Origin: JBKBXU01 sp046313675
GTDB lineage: Bacteria > Bacteroidota > Bacteroidia > Cytophagales > Cytophagaceae
Length of the DNA: 5,149 nt
Assembly (NCBI GenBank): GCA_046313675.1
Contig: JBKBXU010000322.1
Location: forward strand, 1-5,149
Direction of reading: 5' to 3'
Below are positions 1 to 5,149 of the stretch, one piece after another (the first letter of the stretch is position 1; each line of letters starts with the position of its first letter). The notes under the pieces were generated by a model. It was given only the letters and a program-made list of their open reading frames with translations, did not search any database and was not told the origin of the DNA. The translations under genes were made by a program, and so were the position numbers.

Positions 1-33
1 TTTATGTATAACCATAGTATTCTAAATTTTCAG

Positions 34-41
34 CAAATATA
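34..41 (-). promoter_or_regulatory. Possible Bacteroidota -7 promoter box facing the left edge
   Basis: Read on the minus strand this is TATATTTG, an exact match to the TAnnTTTG -7 element described for the main sigma factor of Bacteroidota. It lies just after the glycosyltransferase stop codon and about 20 bases before an ATG (minus strand, 13-15) whose frame stays open to the window edge (MVIHK...). It could therefore drive a further leftward gene that is almost wholly outside the window. Against this, I see no TTG at the expected -33 position, and such an 8-mer arises easily in AT-rich DNA. Confidence 0.2.
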
Positions 42-66
42 TACCAAAAGTCGATATGAGGATTTT

Positions 67-846
67 TTATAGAAAAAGTTTTTTTGCCAAACCCAAAAAC
101 TTTAGGGTAAAAGTTGATACAGTGTTCTTTTTTCTAAATGATTTCATACGTATATCCATAATAGATTCTATGGTTGATCGTAAGCTATAGCTACTTATGC
201 CTCTTGATTTTCCATGTTTTCGCTCATAGTGCGAGACCGGTACTTCCTGAATGACTTTTCCTTCGGCAGATATTTTGATAAAAATTTCTGCGTCAAAAAA
301 AGGCCCGGTGGAATAAACAGGCATGATTTTCTGAAGGCTTTCTTTAGAGTAAATCTTTATACCTGAATTGATATCATGGTATTTAAAGCCAAAGATCAAA
401 TGAATGATTTTATTATAAAAAAAAGAAACCACGCTGCGGATGAAAGGGTCTGCTCTCTGCACACGTATGCCCGAAACAGCATGAGCCTGGCCGGAAAATA
501 GCTTTTCGCACATGTGGCCAAGGTCATTGGGCTCATATTGAGCATCTCCATCCATATATCCGACAAAATTATAGCGAGCGGCTTGCAATCCGGTGTTGAA
601 GGAAGCGCCAACACCCTGGTTTCTGGTATGTTTTATAACCCGTATCTCATGGCGACTTTCCGAAAGTCGTTTCGCCGTATCGTAGGTATCGTCCTTGCTC
701 CCATCATCAACAATGAGAATTTCAAAGGGGATGTTCATGGATGAGATCACCTCATGAAGTTTCTTTATCAAACCCGGAAGAGCCGGTGCGTCGTAATACG
801 CCAGTATAATGAAGGATAAAGAAGTTTGTTTATTTTCCGGGTTCAT
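67..846 (-). CDS. Family 2 glycosyltransferase, polyprenyl-phosphate sugar transferase type
   Basis: A complete 259-residue GT2 (GT-A fold) enzyme that transfers a sugar from a nucleotide-sugar donor. The N-terminus has the typical first strand (SFIILAYYD, about residues 10-19), then VDDGS at 46-50, which in this family binds the nucleotide, and the metal-binding DxD as DGD at 99-101 followed by AQY. DINSGIKIYS (158-167) and the basic HYERKHGKSRG stretch (206-216) resemble dolichol/undecaprenyl-phosphate mannosyl- or glucosyltransferases (DPM1/GtrB-like). That resemblance makes a lipid-phosphate acceptor likely. There is no C-terminal pair of membrane helices as in GtrB; the tail is short and basic with some hydrophobic residues (KFLGLAKKLFL), so the enzyme is probably soluble or peripheral. 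The ATG start lies inside the preceding Kelch gene (17-bp overlap), which suggests co-transcription and possibly translational coupling. No Shine-Dalgarno is evident. The GT2 fold is secure; the donor and acceptor cannot be read from sequence. Confidence 0.93.
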   Translation of the reverse strand: MNPENKQTSLSFIILAYYDAPALPGLIKKLHEVISSMNIPFEILIVDDGSKDDTYDTAKRLSESRHEIRVIKHTRNQGVGASFNTGLQAARYNFVGYMDGDAQYEPNDLGHMCEKLFSGQAHAVSGIRVQRADPFIRSVVSFFYNKIIHLIFGFKYHDINSGIKIYSKESLQKIMPVYSTGPFFDAEIFIKISAEGKVIQEVPVSHYERKHGKSRGISSYSLRSTIESIMDIRMKSFRKKNTVSTFTLKFLGLAKKLFL

Positions 847-1861
847 ATATTCTGTGTATTCCGCTTATTGATATCCTGGGTTTAACACCTCCGGAAATCA
901 GATGCAATCTGTTATTTATAACCCCTCCCAGAATGCCGTGCCTTGTTTCAGGAAGAGGATCCAAAACTTCCCATTGGTCGGTTGAAGGGTTATAGCGTTC
1001 AAATAAATTATAGCAATTCCATACATGCTCACCTCCAAAGGTATAAATATACCCGTCTAACACTGCCGATCCGAAACCTCCTCTGGGTGTTGGTATATCA
1101 GCTTTTCTTGCCCATTTGCCGGTATTTATATCGTATGCCTCAAGTGTGGCAAGGTTAAATCGCAAGTCGTCTTCCCGGCCGGAAATGGCATATAAGCTGC
1201 CATCAACCGCTTCCAATCTCAGATGGTCTCTTGCGGTAGGCATACCTGTTTTTTCTTCCCATTGATTGGTCGCAATGTCAAATCGAAAGAGGCTGTTGCT
1301 GATTTTCTTTTCTTCATTAATACCTCCAACGTACCATAAAGCTCCTTCTGCAAGCGTCAGGCCACCTGCTCCGCGCGGTGCAGGCATGTCCGGACCTTTT
1401 TCCCAACTGTTGGAATTAATGTCGTAGATGTATAAGGTGTTTAAGGGACGCCAGTCGGCAAACATAAATCCTCTCAGACGAATGCCAATGGGTTCGAAGC
1501 CTCCGACTATATAAACTTTCCCCTTGTAGGCGGCTACGCCTGCATGGTTGATAGGCTCTGGAAGATCTGCCAGTCTTTCCCATTCATCTTTCTCAGCATC
1601 GTAGGAGTAAAAGGTATTGAACGTTTGGGCATATGCTCCGATTCCTCCGGCCACAAAAAATTTATTCTCATATGCCGTACCGCCTGCTTCAGTCCTGGCC
1701 TGTGGCAGGCTTGCCCCCAGAGTAAAAGTTCCCGATTGGGTAATTACTTCTTCTTTCAGTGGAAATGCCGTACCGCCAAATATCCAGAACCAGACAAACC
1801 AAATGGTAAATATGGTGGAAAGAATTAGCCCGTATATAAATATTTTTTTTAGAATACGCAT
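830..1861 (-). CDS. Membrane-anchored Kelch-repeat beta-propeller protein
   Basis: From the ATG at 1861 this is a 343-residue protein. A basic N-terminus (MRILKK) precedes one strongly hydrophobic helix at about 7-31, with no lipobox or clear signal-peptidase site, so I expect an N-terminal anchor with the rest in the periplasm. Six Kelch blades follow. Each shows a strand ending in GG (72-73, 120-121, 179-180, 276-277, 324-325; degenerate SG at 227-228 in blade 4). Blades 1-5 have the downstream tryptophan (W94, W153, W201, W250, W297) and then a P-x-x-R-type turn into the next blade. The sixth blade is short and is probably closed by the strand near 43-53. Blade 2 has an insertion of about ten residues in its loop. 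Kelch propellers bind proteins or glycans, and a few are enzymes such as the sialic acid mutarotase NanM; no function can be assigned here. A TTG at 1882 would add seven residues (350 aa), but I prefer the ATG because it sits directly before the basic/hydrophobic segment. The 3' end overlaps the glycosyltransferase gene. Confidence 0.9.
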   Translation of the reverse strand: MRILKKIFIYGLILSTIFTIWFVWFWIFGGTAFPLKEEVITQSGTFTLGASLPQARTEAGGTAYENKFFVAGGIGAYAQTFNTFYSYDAEKDEWERLADLPEPINHAGVAAYKGKVYIVGGFEPIGIRLRGFMFADWRPLNTLYIYDINSNSWEKGPDMPAPRGAGGLTLAEGALWYVGGINEEKKISNSLFRFDIATNQWEEKTGMPTARDHLRLEAVDGSLYAISGREDDLRFNLATLEAYDINTGKWARKADIPTPRGGFGSAVLDGYIYTFGGEHVWNCYNLFERYNPSTDQWEVLDPLPETRHGILGGVINNRLHLISGGVKPRISISGIHRIYEPGK

Positions 1862-1975
1862 TCTGATTTGTTGCTTTATCAACGTTCTTTAACATTAATA
1901 TTATTAATACCGTTTCAAATTGCAAAATAATATTATAAAATATAAAGTTGTCTGATCCAAATGGTAAGCTAATAA
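1862..1975. other. AT-rich spacer between cdsA and the Kelch gene
   Basis: This 114-bp gap separates the two overlapping leftward clusters and is the natural place for a promoter of the Kelch/glycosyltransferase pair. It is very AT-rich and contains short palindromes built on TAATATTA (around 1896-1908 and 1927-1937). I see no GC-rich hairpin with a T-tract, so there is no clear intrinsic terminator for cdsA. On the minus strand a TATTTTG sequence near 1922-1930 is a near match to a Bacteroidota -7 box, but no TTG stands at the right distance. Read-through from cdsA remains possible. Confidence 0.4.
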
Positions 1976-2806
1976 TTAAAAAATAATTTTAAAAAATGCA
2001 GCAATGAAAGGAGCTGCAATAAGCAAGCTGTCAAACCTATCCAGAAATCCTCCATGACCCGGTATCATCCCCCCGGAATCTTTTATATCAAGGCTTCGCT
2101 TAAACATTGATTCTACCAAATCTCCCAGACTACCGAAGACGACAATAATCAGCGCCAACAGTATCCAGTTTATGATGGATATTCCTGTAAAAAGATAAGA
2201 AGCGCCAACCGCAACTGCTACGGCCAGCAAAGCCCCTCCAATGGTGCCTTCCCAGGTTTTTTTTGGTGATATCCGCTGAAATAGTTTTCGCTTGCCCAGG
2301 GCACGTCCCGCAATATAAGCTCCTGTATCGTTTGCCCAGATCATGATAATGACAGATAAAATATATTTATACGTATACTCTCCTTCTATAAATGCCGGAA
2401 CATTTAAAAGGCTTAGTGGAAATACTATATAAATAACGCCCAAAAAAGTATAGGCAATGTTTTGAAAAGGCTTTTCATTCTTTAGAAACAATTCTATAAT
2501 AAAGAGAAAAAAGAAGAATGGGAAAAACAGGTAATAGGAGCGTAAATGGATAAGTTCTTTCTCAATAAGAAAAACAACGGTAAAAACGACAATGCCTATT
2601 ATAGTGCCATACCAGCGATTTGTTTTTACGTCGGAGGCATTGAGGATTTTATAAAATTCCTGAAGGGCAAAAATACATAAACAACCGATCAGAAAAAGAA
2701 AGGTCCACTCATTGATTACCAGAAGCGAGACCATTATGGCTGCCCCGGCCAAGCCTGCCAGAATTCGCTGGGACAGGTTACTTTTATTCTTTAAACTTGA
2801 TTTCAT
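1976..2806 (-). CDS. cdsA: Phosphatidate cytidylyltransferase (CDP-diacylglycerol synthase)
   Basis: This 276-residue integral membrane enzyme makes CDP-diacylglycerol from CTP and phosphatidic acid, the branch point for phosphatidylethanolamine and phosphatidylglycerol synthesis in the inner membrane. The full CdsA signature is present at 233-259: SMFKRS, then KDSG at 242-245, PGHGG at 249-253 and LDRFD at 255-259, with the acidic residues that bind the catalytic metals. A second conserved block is also intact: AND-TGAYIAGR (158-168), GKRK (171-174) and SPKKTWEG (180-187). About eight hydrophobic segments cover the rest, including an unusually Phe-rich one near 91-107. Length is normal for the family. 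The ATG lies 23 bp inside the DUF2007 gene in another frame, so translation is probably coupled; there is no strong ribosome binding site. It is the last gene of the CPBP-DUF2007-cdsA cluster. Confidence 0.97.
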   Translation of the reverse strand: MKSSLKNKSNLSQRILAGLAGAAIMVSLLVINEWTFLFLIGCLCIFALQEFYKILNASDVKTNRWYGTIIGIVVFTVVFLIEKELIHLRSYYLFFPFFFFLFIIELFLKNEKPFQNIAYTFLGVIYIVFPLSLLNVPAFIEGEYTYKYILSVIIMIWANDTGAYIAGRALGKRKLFQRISPKKTWEGTIGGALLAVAVAVGASYLFTGISIINWILLALIIVVFGSLGDLVESMFKRSLDIKDSGGMIPGHGGFLDRFDSLLIAAPFIAAFFKIIF

Positions 2807-2996
2807 CTTTTATGATCTTCAGCGCATTTAATACCTCTTCGTGGGTAACGTGTACTTCTATTTGTCCGAAAAAATTATAAATGCTTTCTTTTTTATTTAC
2901 TAATACGGCACCAATGCCCCGGTCTTCCAGGACTGATTTTACCAGTTCGGCCCGGTAAAGCTTATCTGTGGAAAAAACTTTTTCCCAATTAGTCAT
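2784..2996 (-). CDS. Small DUF2007-family protein
   Basis: A 70-residue protein starting MTNWEKVFSTDKLYRAE. The pattern fits DUF2007 (described as a putative signal-transducing domain): an aromatic/hydrophobic first strand (WEKVFS), a helix (KLYRAELVKSVLEDRG), a strand (GAVLVNKK), a loop with a conserved-looking Tyr-Asn-Phe-Phe-Gly segment, a strand (IEVHVTHE) and a last helix (EVLNALKIIKDEI). This predicts a small ferredoxin-like or ACT-like alpha/beta fold. Its biochemical function is not known to me. I start it at the ATG at 2996, not at an ATG 42 bases upstream, because the upstream extension lies in CPBP coding sequence and does not look like this family, whereas 2996 gives the normal N-terminus. 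The start overlaps the CPBP stop by 8 bp, and the 3' end overlaps cdsA by 23 bp, so it is tightly embedded in the operon. There is no signal peptide, so it is probably cytoplasmic. Confidence 0.88.
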   Translation of the reverse strand: MTNWEKVFSTDKLYRAELVKSVLEDRGIGAVLVNKKESIYNFFGQIEVHVTHEEVLNALKIIKDEIKFKE

Positions 2997-3927
2997 ACAG
3001 TGTATTTTTAGTATGTTCTGATAAACGATGAAACGCAATAAGGAGCATGATGCAGATTATACTGAATATAATGGTTACCGCCGGCGAGGTGGTGGGCTCT
3101 GAGGCTTCTACCTCAGTTTCCTGAAACCTCATATAGTTCATGGCTACAAACGTATAGGCATTGTTCAGAAAATGTATAACAATGGGTACCAACAGATTGC
3201 CAGACCAATAATATAGATATCCAAATAAGGCTCCCAGTGCAGCTCGTGGGATAAATCCTTCAAATTGGAAGTGGATAAGGCTGAATAGTATGCCCGTTGC
3301 CCAAATGGCAACATGAGGATTGCTGAAAATACCTTTTATTTCATTTTGGATAATTCCTCTGAATAATAATTCCTCGCCTATTCCGGGGATAATGGCTATA
3401 ACCAGCACGATGGCTATGATTTCATAAACATGATCATAAAAGACCATAAGCTTTGTGTATTCTTCCGCTTTTCTTTCCAGGGTTTCAAATAATTCCTGCA
3501 AGCCCGATAAAGCCTCGGGTAACTGAATAGCCTTATTCCATTCAACCAATTGGCCTACAAAAGGCATGGCGGAAAAAATTATTCCTATTGATAGTAAAAT
3601 GAAAATCCCTGTTTTAGGTTTTTTAAAATTCAAGACTTCTTTAAGCCTTTTATTATAGAAAAGAATGTATAACAGGGGGAGTATGATAAATGTGAACAGA
3701 GTATTGCTTCCCTGTAACAACAACAACAGGGAACGGGCATATTGCCGATCTTCAATTTCCCGTACAATAACATCCGGATCCAGTAGGCTGGGATCTATAA
3801 ATATGGATAAAACCAGCCTTGCGAGAAACGTTCCCACAACGATGATTCCAAACAGAATCAACAGGATACCGAAAAGTCTGAGAACTTTTAATCCGGCAGA
3901 ATTGTCATTTGTGTATTCGTTTTCCAT
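2989..3927 (-). CDS. CPBP-family (Abi/CAAX-like) intramembrane glutamic protease homologue
   Basis: A 312-residue multi-spanning membrane protein. All CPBP (PF02517) motifs are present: GEELLFRG carrying the EExxxR motif (E185, E186, R190), FSLIH (F215, H219) and HFLNN (H252, N256). The predicted active-site glutamates and histidines are therefore intact and proteolytic activity is plausible. Hydrophobic helices lie at about 16-44, 66-91, 106-126, 165-181, 205-219, 229-241, 245-262 and 282-299. A charged, probably helical stretch (about 137-160, rich in Glu and Leu) separates the N-terminal helices from the protease core. Substrates of bacterial CPBP proteins are mostly unknown; some members mature peptides or give bacteriocin self-immunity. 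The frame stays open a further 162 bases upstream, antisense to dusB, but the ATG at 3927 is preferred because the extension is not membrane-like and would overlap conserved dusB sequence. The stop overlaps the DUF2007 start, placing this gene first in the cluster with cdsA. Confidence 0.93.
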   Translation of the reverse strand: MENEYTNDNSAGLKVLRLFGILLILFGIIVVGTFLARLVLSIFIDPSLLDPDVIVREIEDRQYARSLLLLLQGSNTLFTFIILPLLYILFYNKRLKEVLNFKKPKTGIFILLSIGIIFSAMPFVGQLVEWNKAIQLPEALSGLQELFETLERKAEEYTKLMVFYDHVYEIIAIVLVIAIIPGIGEELLFRGIIQNEIKGIFSNPHVAIWATGILFSLIHFQFEGFIPRAALGALFGYLYYWSGNLLVPIVIHFLNNAYTFVAMNYMRFQETEVEASEPTTSPAVTIIFSIICIMLLIAFHRLSEHTKNTLYD

Positions 3928-3967
3928 AAAAGTTGTAAATTTACTGTAAATATTTATAATAAAAAGA
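3928..3967. promoter_or_regulatory. Divergent 40-bp control region between the CPBP gene and dusB
   Basis: This almost pure A/T spacer must carry the 5' signals of one or both divergent genes unless they reach into coding DNA. It contains the perfect palindrome GTAAATTTAC (3935-3944) and two direct copies of TGTAAAT (3934-3940 and 3945-3951), 11 bases apart, about one helical turn, as an operator might have. On the plus strand TTGTAA (3933-3938) and TATAAT (3955-3960) are 16 bases apart, a good generic sigma-70 pattern, but the TAnnTTTG box expected in Bacteroidota is missing. A promoter there would start transcription almost at the dusB start codon. The assignment as a control region rests mainly on position. 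Confidence 0.35.
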
Positions 3968-4969
3968 TTGGTTAGGATAGGAAACATAGAAATAGGAGAA
4001 TTCCCATTGCTCCTGGCTCCGATGGAGGATGTAAGTGATCCCCCTTTTCGGGCAGTTTGTAAAGACAATGGCGCAGATTTGATGTACACTGAGTTTATTG
4101 CGGCAGAAGGTTTAATCCGGGATGCCGCAAAAAGTGTCCAAAAGCTGGATATTTTTGATTATGAACGGCCTATAGGGATTCAGATTTTTGGAGAAAAGAT
4201 TGAATCCATGCGCGAAGCTGCATCAATCGCTGAAGCTGCCGGCCCGGAGTTGGTTGATATAAACTATGGCTGTCCTGTAAAAAAAGTGGCTTGCAAAGGA
4301 GCAGGAGCCGGCATTCTGCTGGATATCCCTAAAATGCAGAAAATGACAGAAGAAATCGTAAAACGCTGTACACTTCCTGTTACCGTAAAAACGCGCTTGG
4401 GCTGGGACTACGATACAATTAAAATTATTGAAGTTGCAAAAAGACTTCAGGATGTAGGGATTCAGGCCCTGACCATTCATGGCCGGACCAGGCAACAAAT
4501 GTATAAAGGCGAGGCAAACTGGGATTATATAGCAGAAGTAAAAAATTGCCAGGATATCCACATACCTATTTTTGGCAACGGAGATATTGATTCTCCCCAA
4601 AAAGCTTTGGAGTATAAAAATAAATACGGCGTAGATGGTATTATGATCGGTCGTGCAGCCATAGGATACCCATGGATATTTAAGGAAATTAAACATTATC
4701 TGAAAACCGGTGAATTACTTCCCCCTCCGGATATGGCAGAACGTATAGCGGTGGCAAAAAAACATTTGGCGTTTTCCGTCGAATGGAAAGGCCCTGTGCT
4801 GGGAATCTTCGAAATGCGAACCCACTATACAAATTATTTCCGAGGACTTGCCAATTTTAAACCATTTCGCCAGCGGTTGGTGACAGGAAATACGTTTGAA
4901 GAAGTTTGTGCAGTCTTAGATGAAATCGATGAATATTATTTATCAATTGAAGGGAATGTTAATGGTTAA
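3968..4969 (+). CDS. dusB: tRNA-dihydrouridine synthase, DusB type
   Basis: This 333-residue FMN-dependent enzyme reduces uridine to dihydrouridine in the tRNA D-loop using NADPH. The TIM-barrel begins LLLAPMEDVSDPPFR (14-28, FMN phosphate/isoalloxazine region). The Dus signature DINYGCPVKKV (97-107) carries the catalytic Cys102, followed by GAGAG (111-115). FMN-contacting residues expected in the family are present: K141 in VKTR, H171 in IHGRT, GNGDI (203-207) and IGRAA (227-231). The C-terminal helical tRNA-binding domain runs from about 255 to 325. Length is normal. The start is a TTG: the only ATG nearby (residue 19) would remove the first barrel strand, and an in-frame TAA lies seven codons upstream (3947-3949), with no ATG or GTG between. 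MVRIGNIEIGEF also looks like the usual N-terminus of this family. No Shine-Dalgarno is seen. The last codons (NVNG and stop) are written by a TTAATGG repeat array. It stands alone on this strand, divergent from the CPBP gene. Confidence 0.96.
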   Translation: MVRIGNIEIGEFPLLLAPMEDVSDPPFRAVCKDNGADLMYTEFIAAEGLIRDAAKSVQKLDIFDYERPIGIQIFGEKIESMREAASIAEAAGPELVDINYGCPVKKVACKGAGAGILLDIPKMQKMTEEIVKRCTLPVTVKTRLGWDYDTIKIIEVAKRLQDVGIQALTIHGRTRQQMYKGEANWDYIAEVKNCQDIHIPIFGNGDIDSPQKALEYKNKYGVDGIMIGRAAIGYPWIFKEIKHYLKTGELLPPPDMAERIAVAKKHLAFSVEWKGPVLGIFEMRTHYTNYFRGLANFKPFRQRLVTGNTFEEVCAVLDEIDEYYLSIEGNVNG

Positions 4970-5000
4970 TGGTTAATGGTTAATGGTTAATGGTTAATGG
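4959..5000. repeat. Six perfect tandem copies of the heptamer TTAATGG
   Basis: Six uninterrupted identical 7-bp units (42 bp) begin inside dusB and provide its stop codon: the TAA at 4967-4969 lies in the second unit. The preceding bases (GGAATG) look like a decayed unit and the following TT begins a seventh. Because 7 is not a multiple of 3, all three phases occur, and since TTAATGG contains TAA and its complement CCATTAA also contains TAA, the array closes all six reading frames. There is no internal dyad, so it is not a hairpin terminator. Copy number is likely to vary by slippage. Confidence 0.98.
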
Positions 5001-5033
5001 TTTGTCACGTTAATGAGTACTAATAACCTGTCC

Positions 5034-5106
5034 TTGCATGATATATGTTGACCAAAAATTAGTTGAAAAAAGTTGAAAAATTTTTAAAAAAGGTCATATC
5101 ATGCAA
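5034..5106. repeat. Inverted repeat with 11-bp perfect arms
   Basis: TTGCATGATAT at 5034-5044 is the exact reverse complement of ATATCATGCAA at 5096-5106. Beyond five unpaired bases (ATGTT) on the left, GACC (5050-5053) can pair with GGTC (5092-5095), giving 15 paired positions in total. The interior is A-rich. The right arm contains the ATG at 5101-5103 that may begin the next gene, so it could be a regulatory stem covering a start or a two-site operator. Alternatively, it may mark the ends of a small mobile element. It has no T-tract after the right arm on the plus strand, so it is a poor terminator. Confidence 0.7.
5061..5080. repeat. Tandem duplication of AGTTGAAAAA
   Basis: Two exact adjacent copies of the decamer AGTTGAAAAA, followed by TTTTTAAAAA, lie in the loop of the inverted repeat. 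The 10-bp period puts the A-tracts in helical phase, which favours bent DNA. It could also be a simple slippage product. Confidence 0.6.
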
Positions 5107-5149
5107 ACAAAAGACAATCCTAAAGTGGAAAGAAGAAAAGTCCGCCGAT
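5101..5149 (+). CDS. Possible start of a gene cut by the window end
   Basis: From the ATG at 5101 the frame is open for 16 codons to the window end and encodes a strongly basic start (MQTKDNPKVERRKVRR). An in-frame TGA lies at 5074-5076, so the reading frame cannot extend far upstream. AAGG at 5090-5093 stands seven bases before the ATG and could act as a weak ribosome binding site, which is uncommon elsewhere in this window. Sixteen residues are too few to name a family. The ATG lies in the right arm of an inverted repeat, so the frame may also be chance. Confidence 0.35.
   Translation, partial: MQTKDNPKVERRKVRR

Noticed and set aside
1..15. Leftward gene starting at the ATG at 13-15
   Set aside because: Only five codons are visible, which is too little to call a gene; it is mentioned only with the candidate promoter box.
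514..744. Plus-strand open frame of 76 codons within the glycosyltransferase gene
   Set aside because: It is opposite the conserved DDGS and DGD motifs of a clear GT2 gene, so its openness is a by-product of that coding sequence.
888..892. GGAGG on the minus strand as ribosome binding site for the glycosyltransferase
   Set aside because: It lies about 41 bases before the ATG, far outside the working distance, and is within Kelch codons.
1862..1882. TTG start adding seven residues to the Kelch protein
   Set aside because: It is possible, but the ATG at 1861 is a better codon and leads directly into the basic and hydrophobic anchor. No ribosome binding site favours the TTG.
1544..1892. Two plus-strand open frames opposite the Kelch gene 5' half
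   Set aside because: Both are antisense to clear Kelch repeats and the membrane anchor, with no family resemblance of their own.
3928..4089. In-frame N-terminal extension of the CPBP gene antisense to dusB
   Set aside because: The extension is not hydrophobic in the way a CPBP helix is, would overlap the conserved dusB start by over 100 bases, and a good ATG exists at 3927.
4223..4696. Long open frame of 157 codons antisense to dusB
   Set aside because: It lies wholly inside a strongly conserved gene on the other strand, has no recognisable domain and is best explained as a shadow of dusB codons.
4959..5000. Heptamer array as a CRISPR array or an intrinsic terminator
   Set aside because: The units are adjacent with no spacers, and there is no dyad or T-tract to form a terminator hairpin.

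Overview
The window looks like a chromosomal segment from a member of the Bacteroidota. This is inferred from four things: the close fit of the tRNA-dihydrouridine synthase, CdsA and DUF2007 proteins to what I recall of that phylum, the AT-rich spacers, the near absence of Shine-Dalgarno sequences before starts, and the tightly overlapping genes. I could not search a database, so the assignment below phylum level is open.

Layout. Five genes run leftward (minus strand) from about 3927 to 67, and one gene runs rightward from 3968. The leftward genes fall in two overlapping clusters. The first, from 3927 down to 1976, is a CPBP-family intramembrane protease homologue, a small DUF2007 protein and CdsA (phosphatidate cytidylyltransferase), overlapping by 8 and 23 bp. 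After an AT-rich gap of about 114 bp the second cluster, from 1861 down to 67, holds a membrane-anchored six-bladed Kelch propeller and a family 2 glycosyltransferase of the polyprenyl-phosphate sugar transferase type, overlapping by 17 bp. The rightward gene is a complete DusB-type tRNA-dihydrouridine synthase with a TTG start, separated from the protease gene by only 40 bp.

The right end (4959-5149) is the least ordinary part. Six perfect copies of the heptamer TTAATGG begin inside the last codons of dusB and supply its stop codon. They are followed by an AT-rich spacer with a duplicated decamer and an inverted repeat with 11-bp arms. The right arm of that repeat contains the possible ATG of a gene that runs off the window.

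The genes do not form one obvious pathway. CdsA makes CDP-diacylglycerol for phospholipid synthesis, the CPBP and DUF2007 proteins are membrane-related or uncharacterised partners in its operon, the glycosyltransferase probably loads a sugar on a lipid carrier or acts in envelope glycan synthesis, and DusB modifies tRNA. I found no CRISPR array, tRNA, rRNA, transposase or convincing phage gene. No gene-free stretch exceeds 300 bases. I see no clear evidence of a new multi-gene system; the best leads are the heptamer array, the inverted repeat and the Kelch/glycosyltransferase pair.
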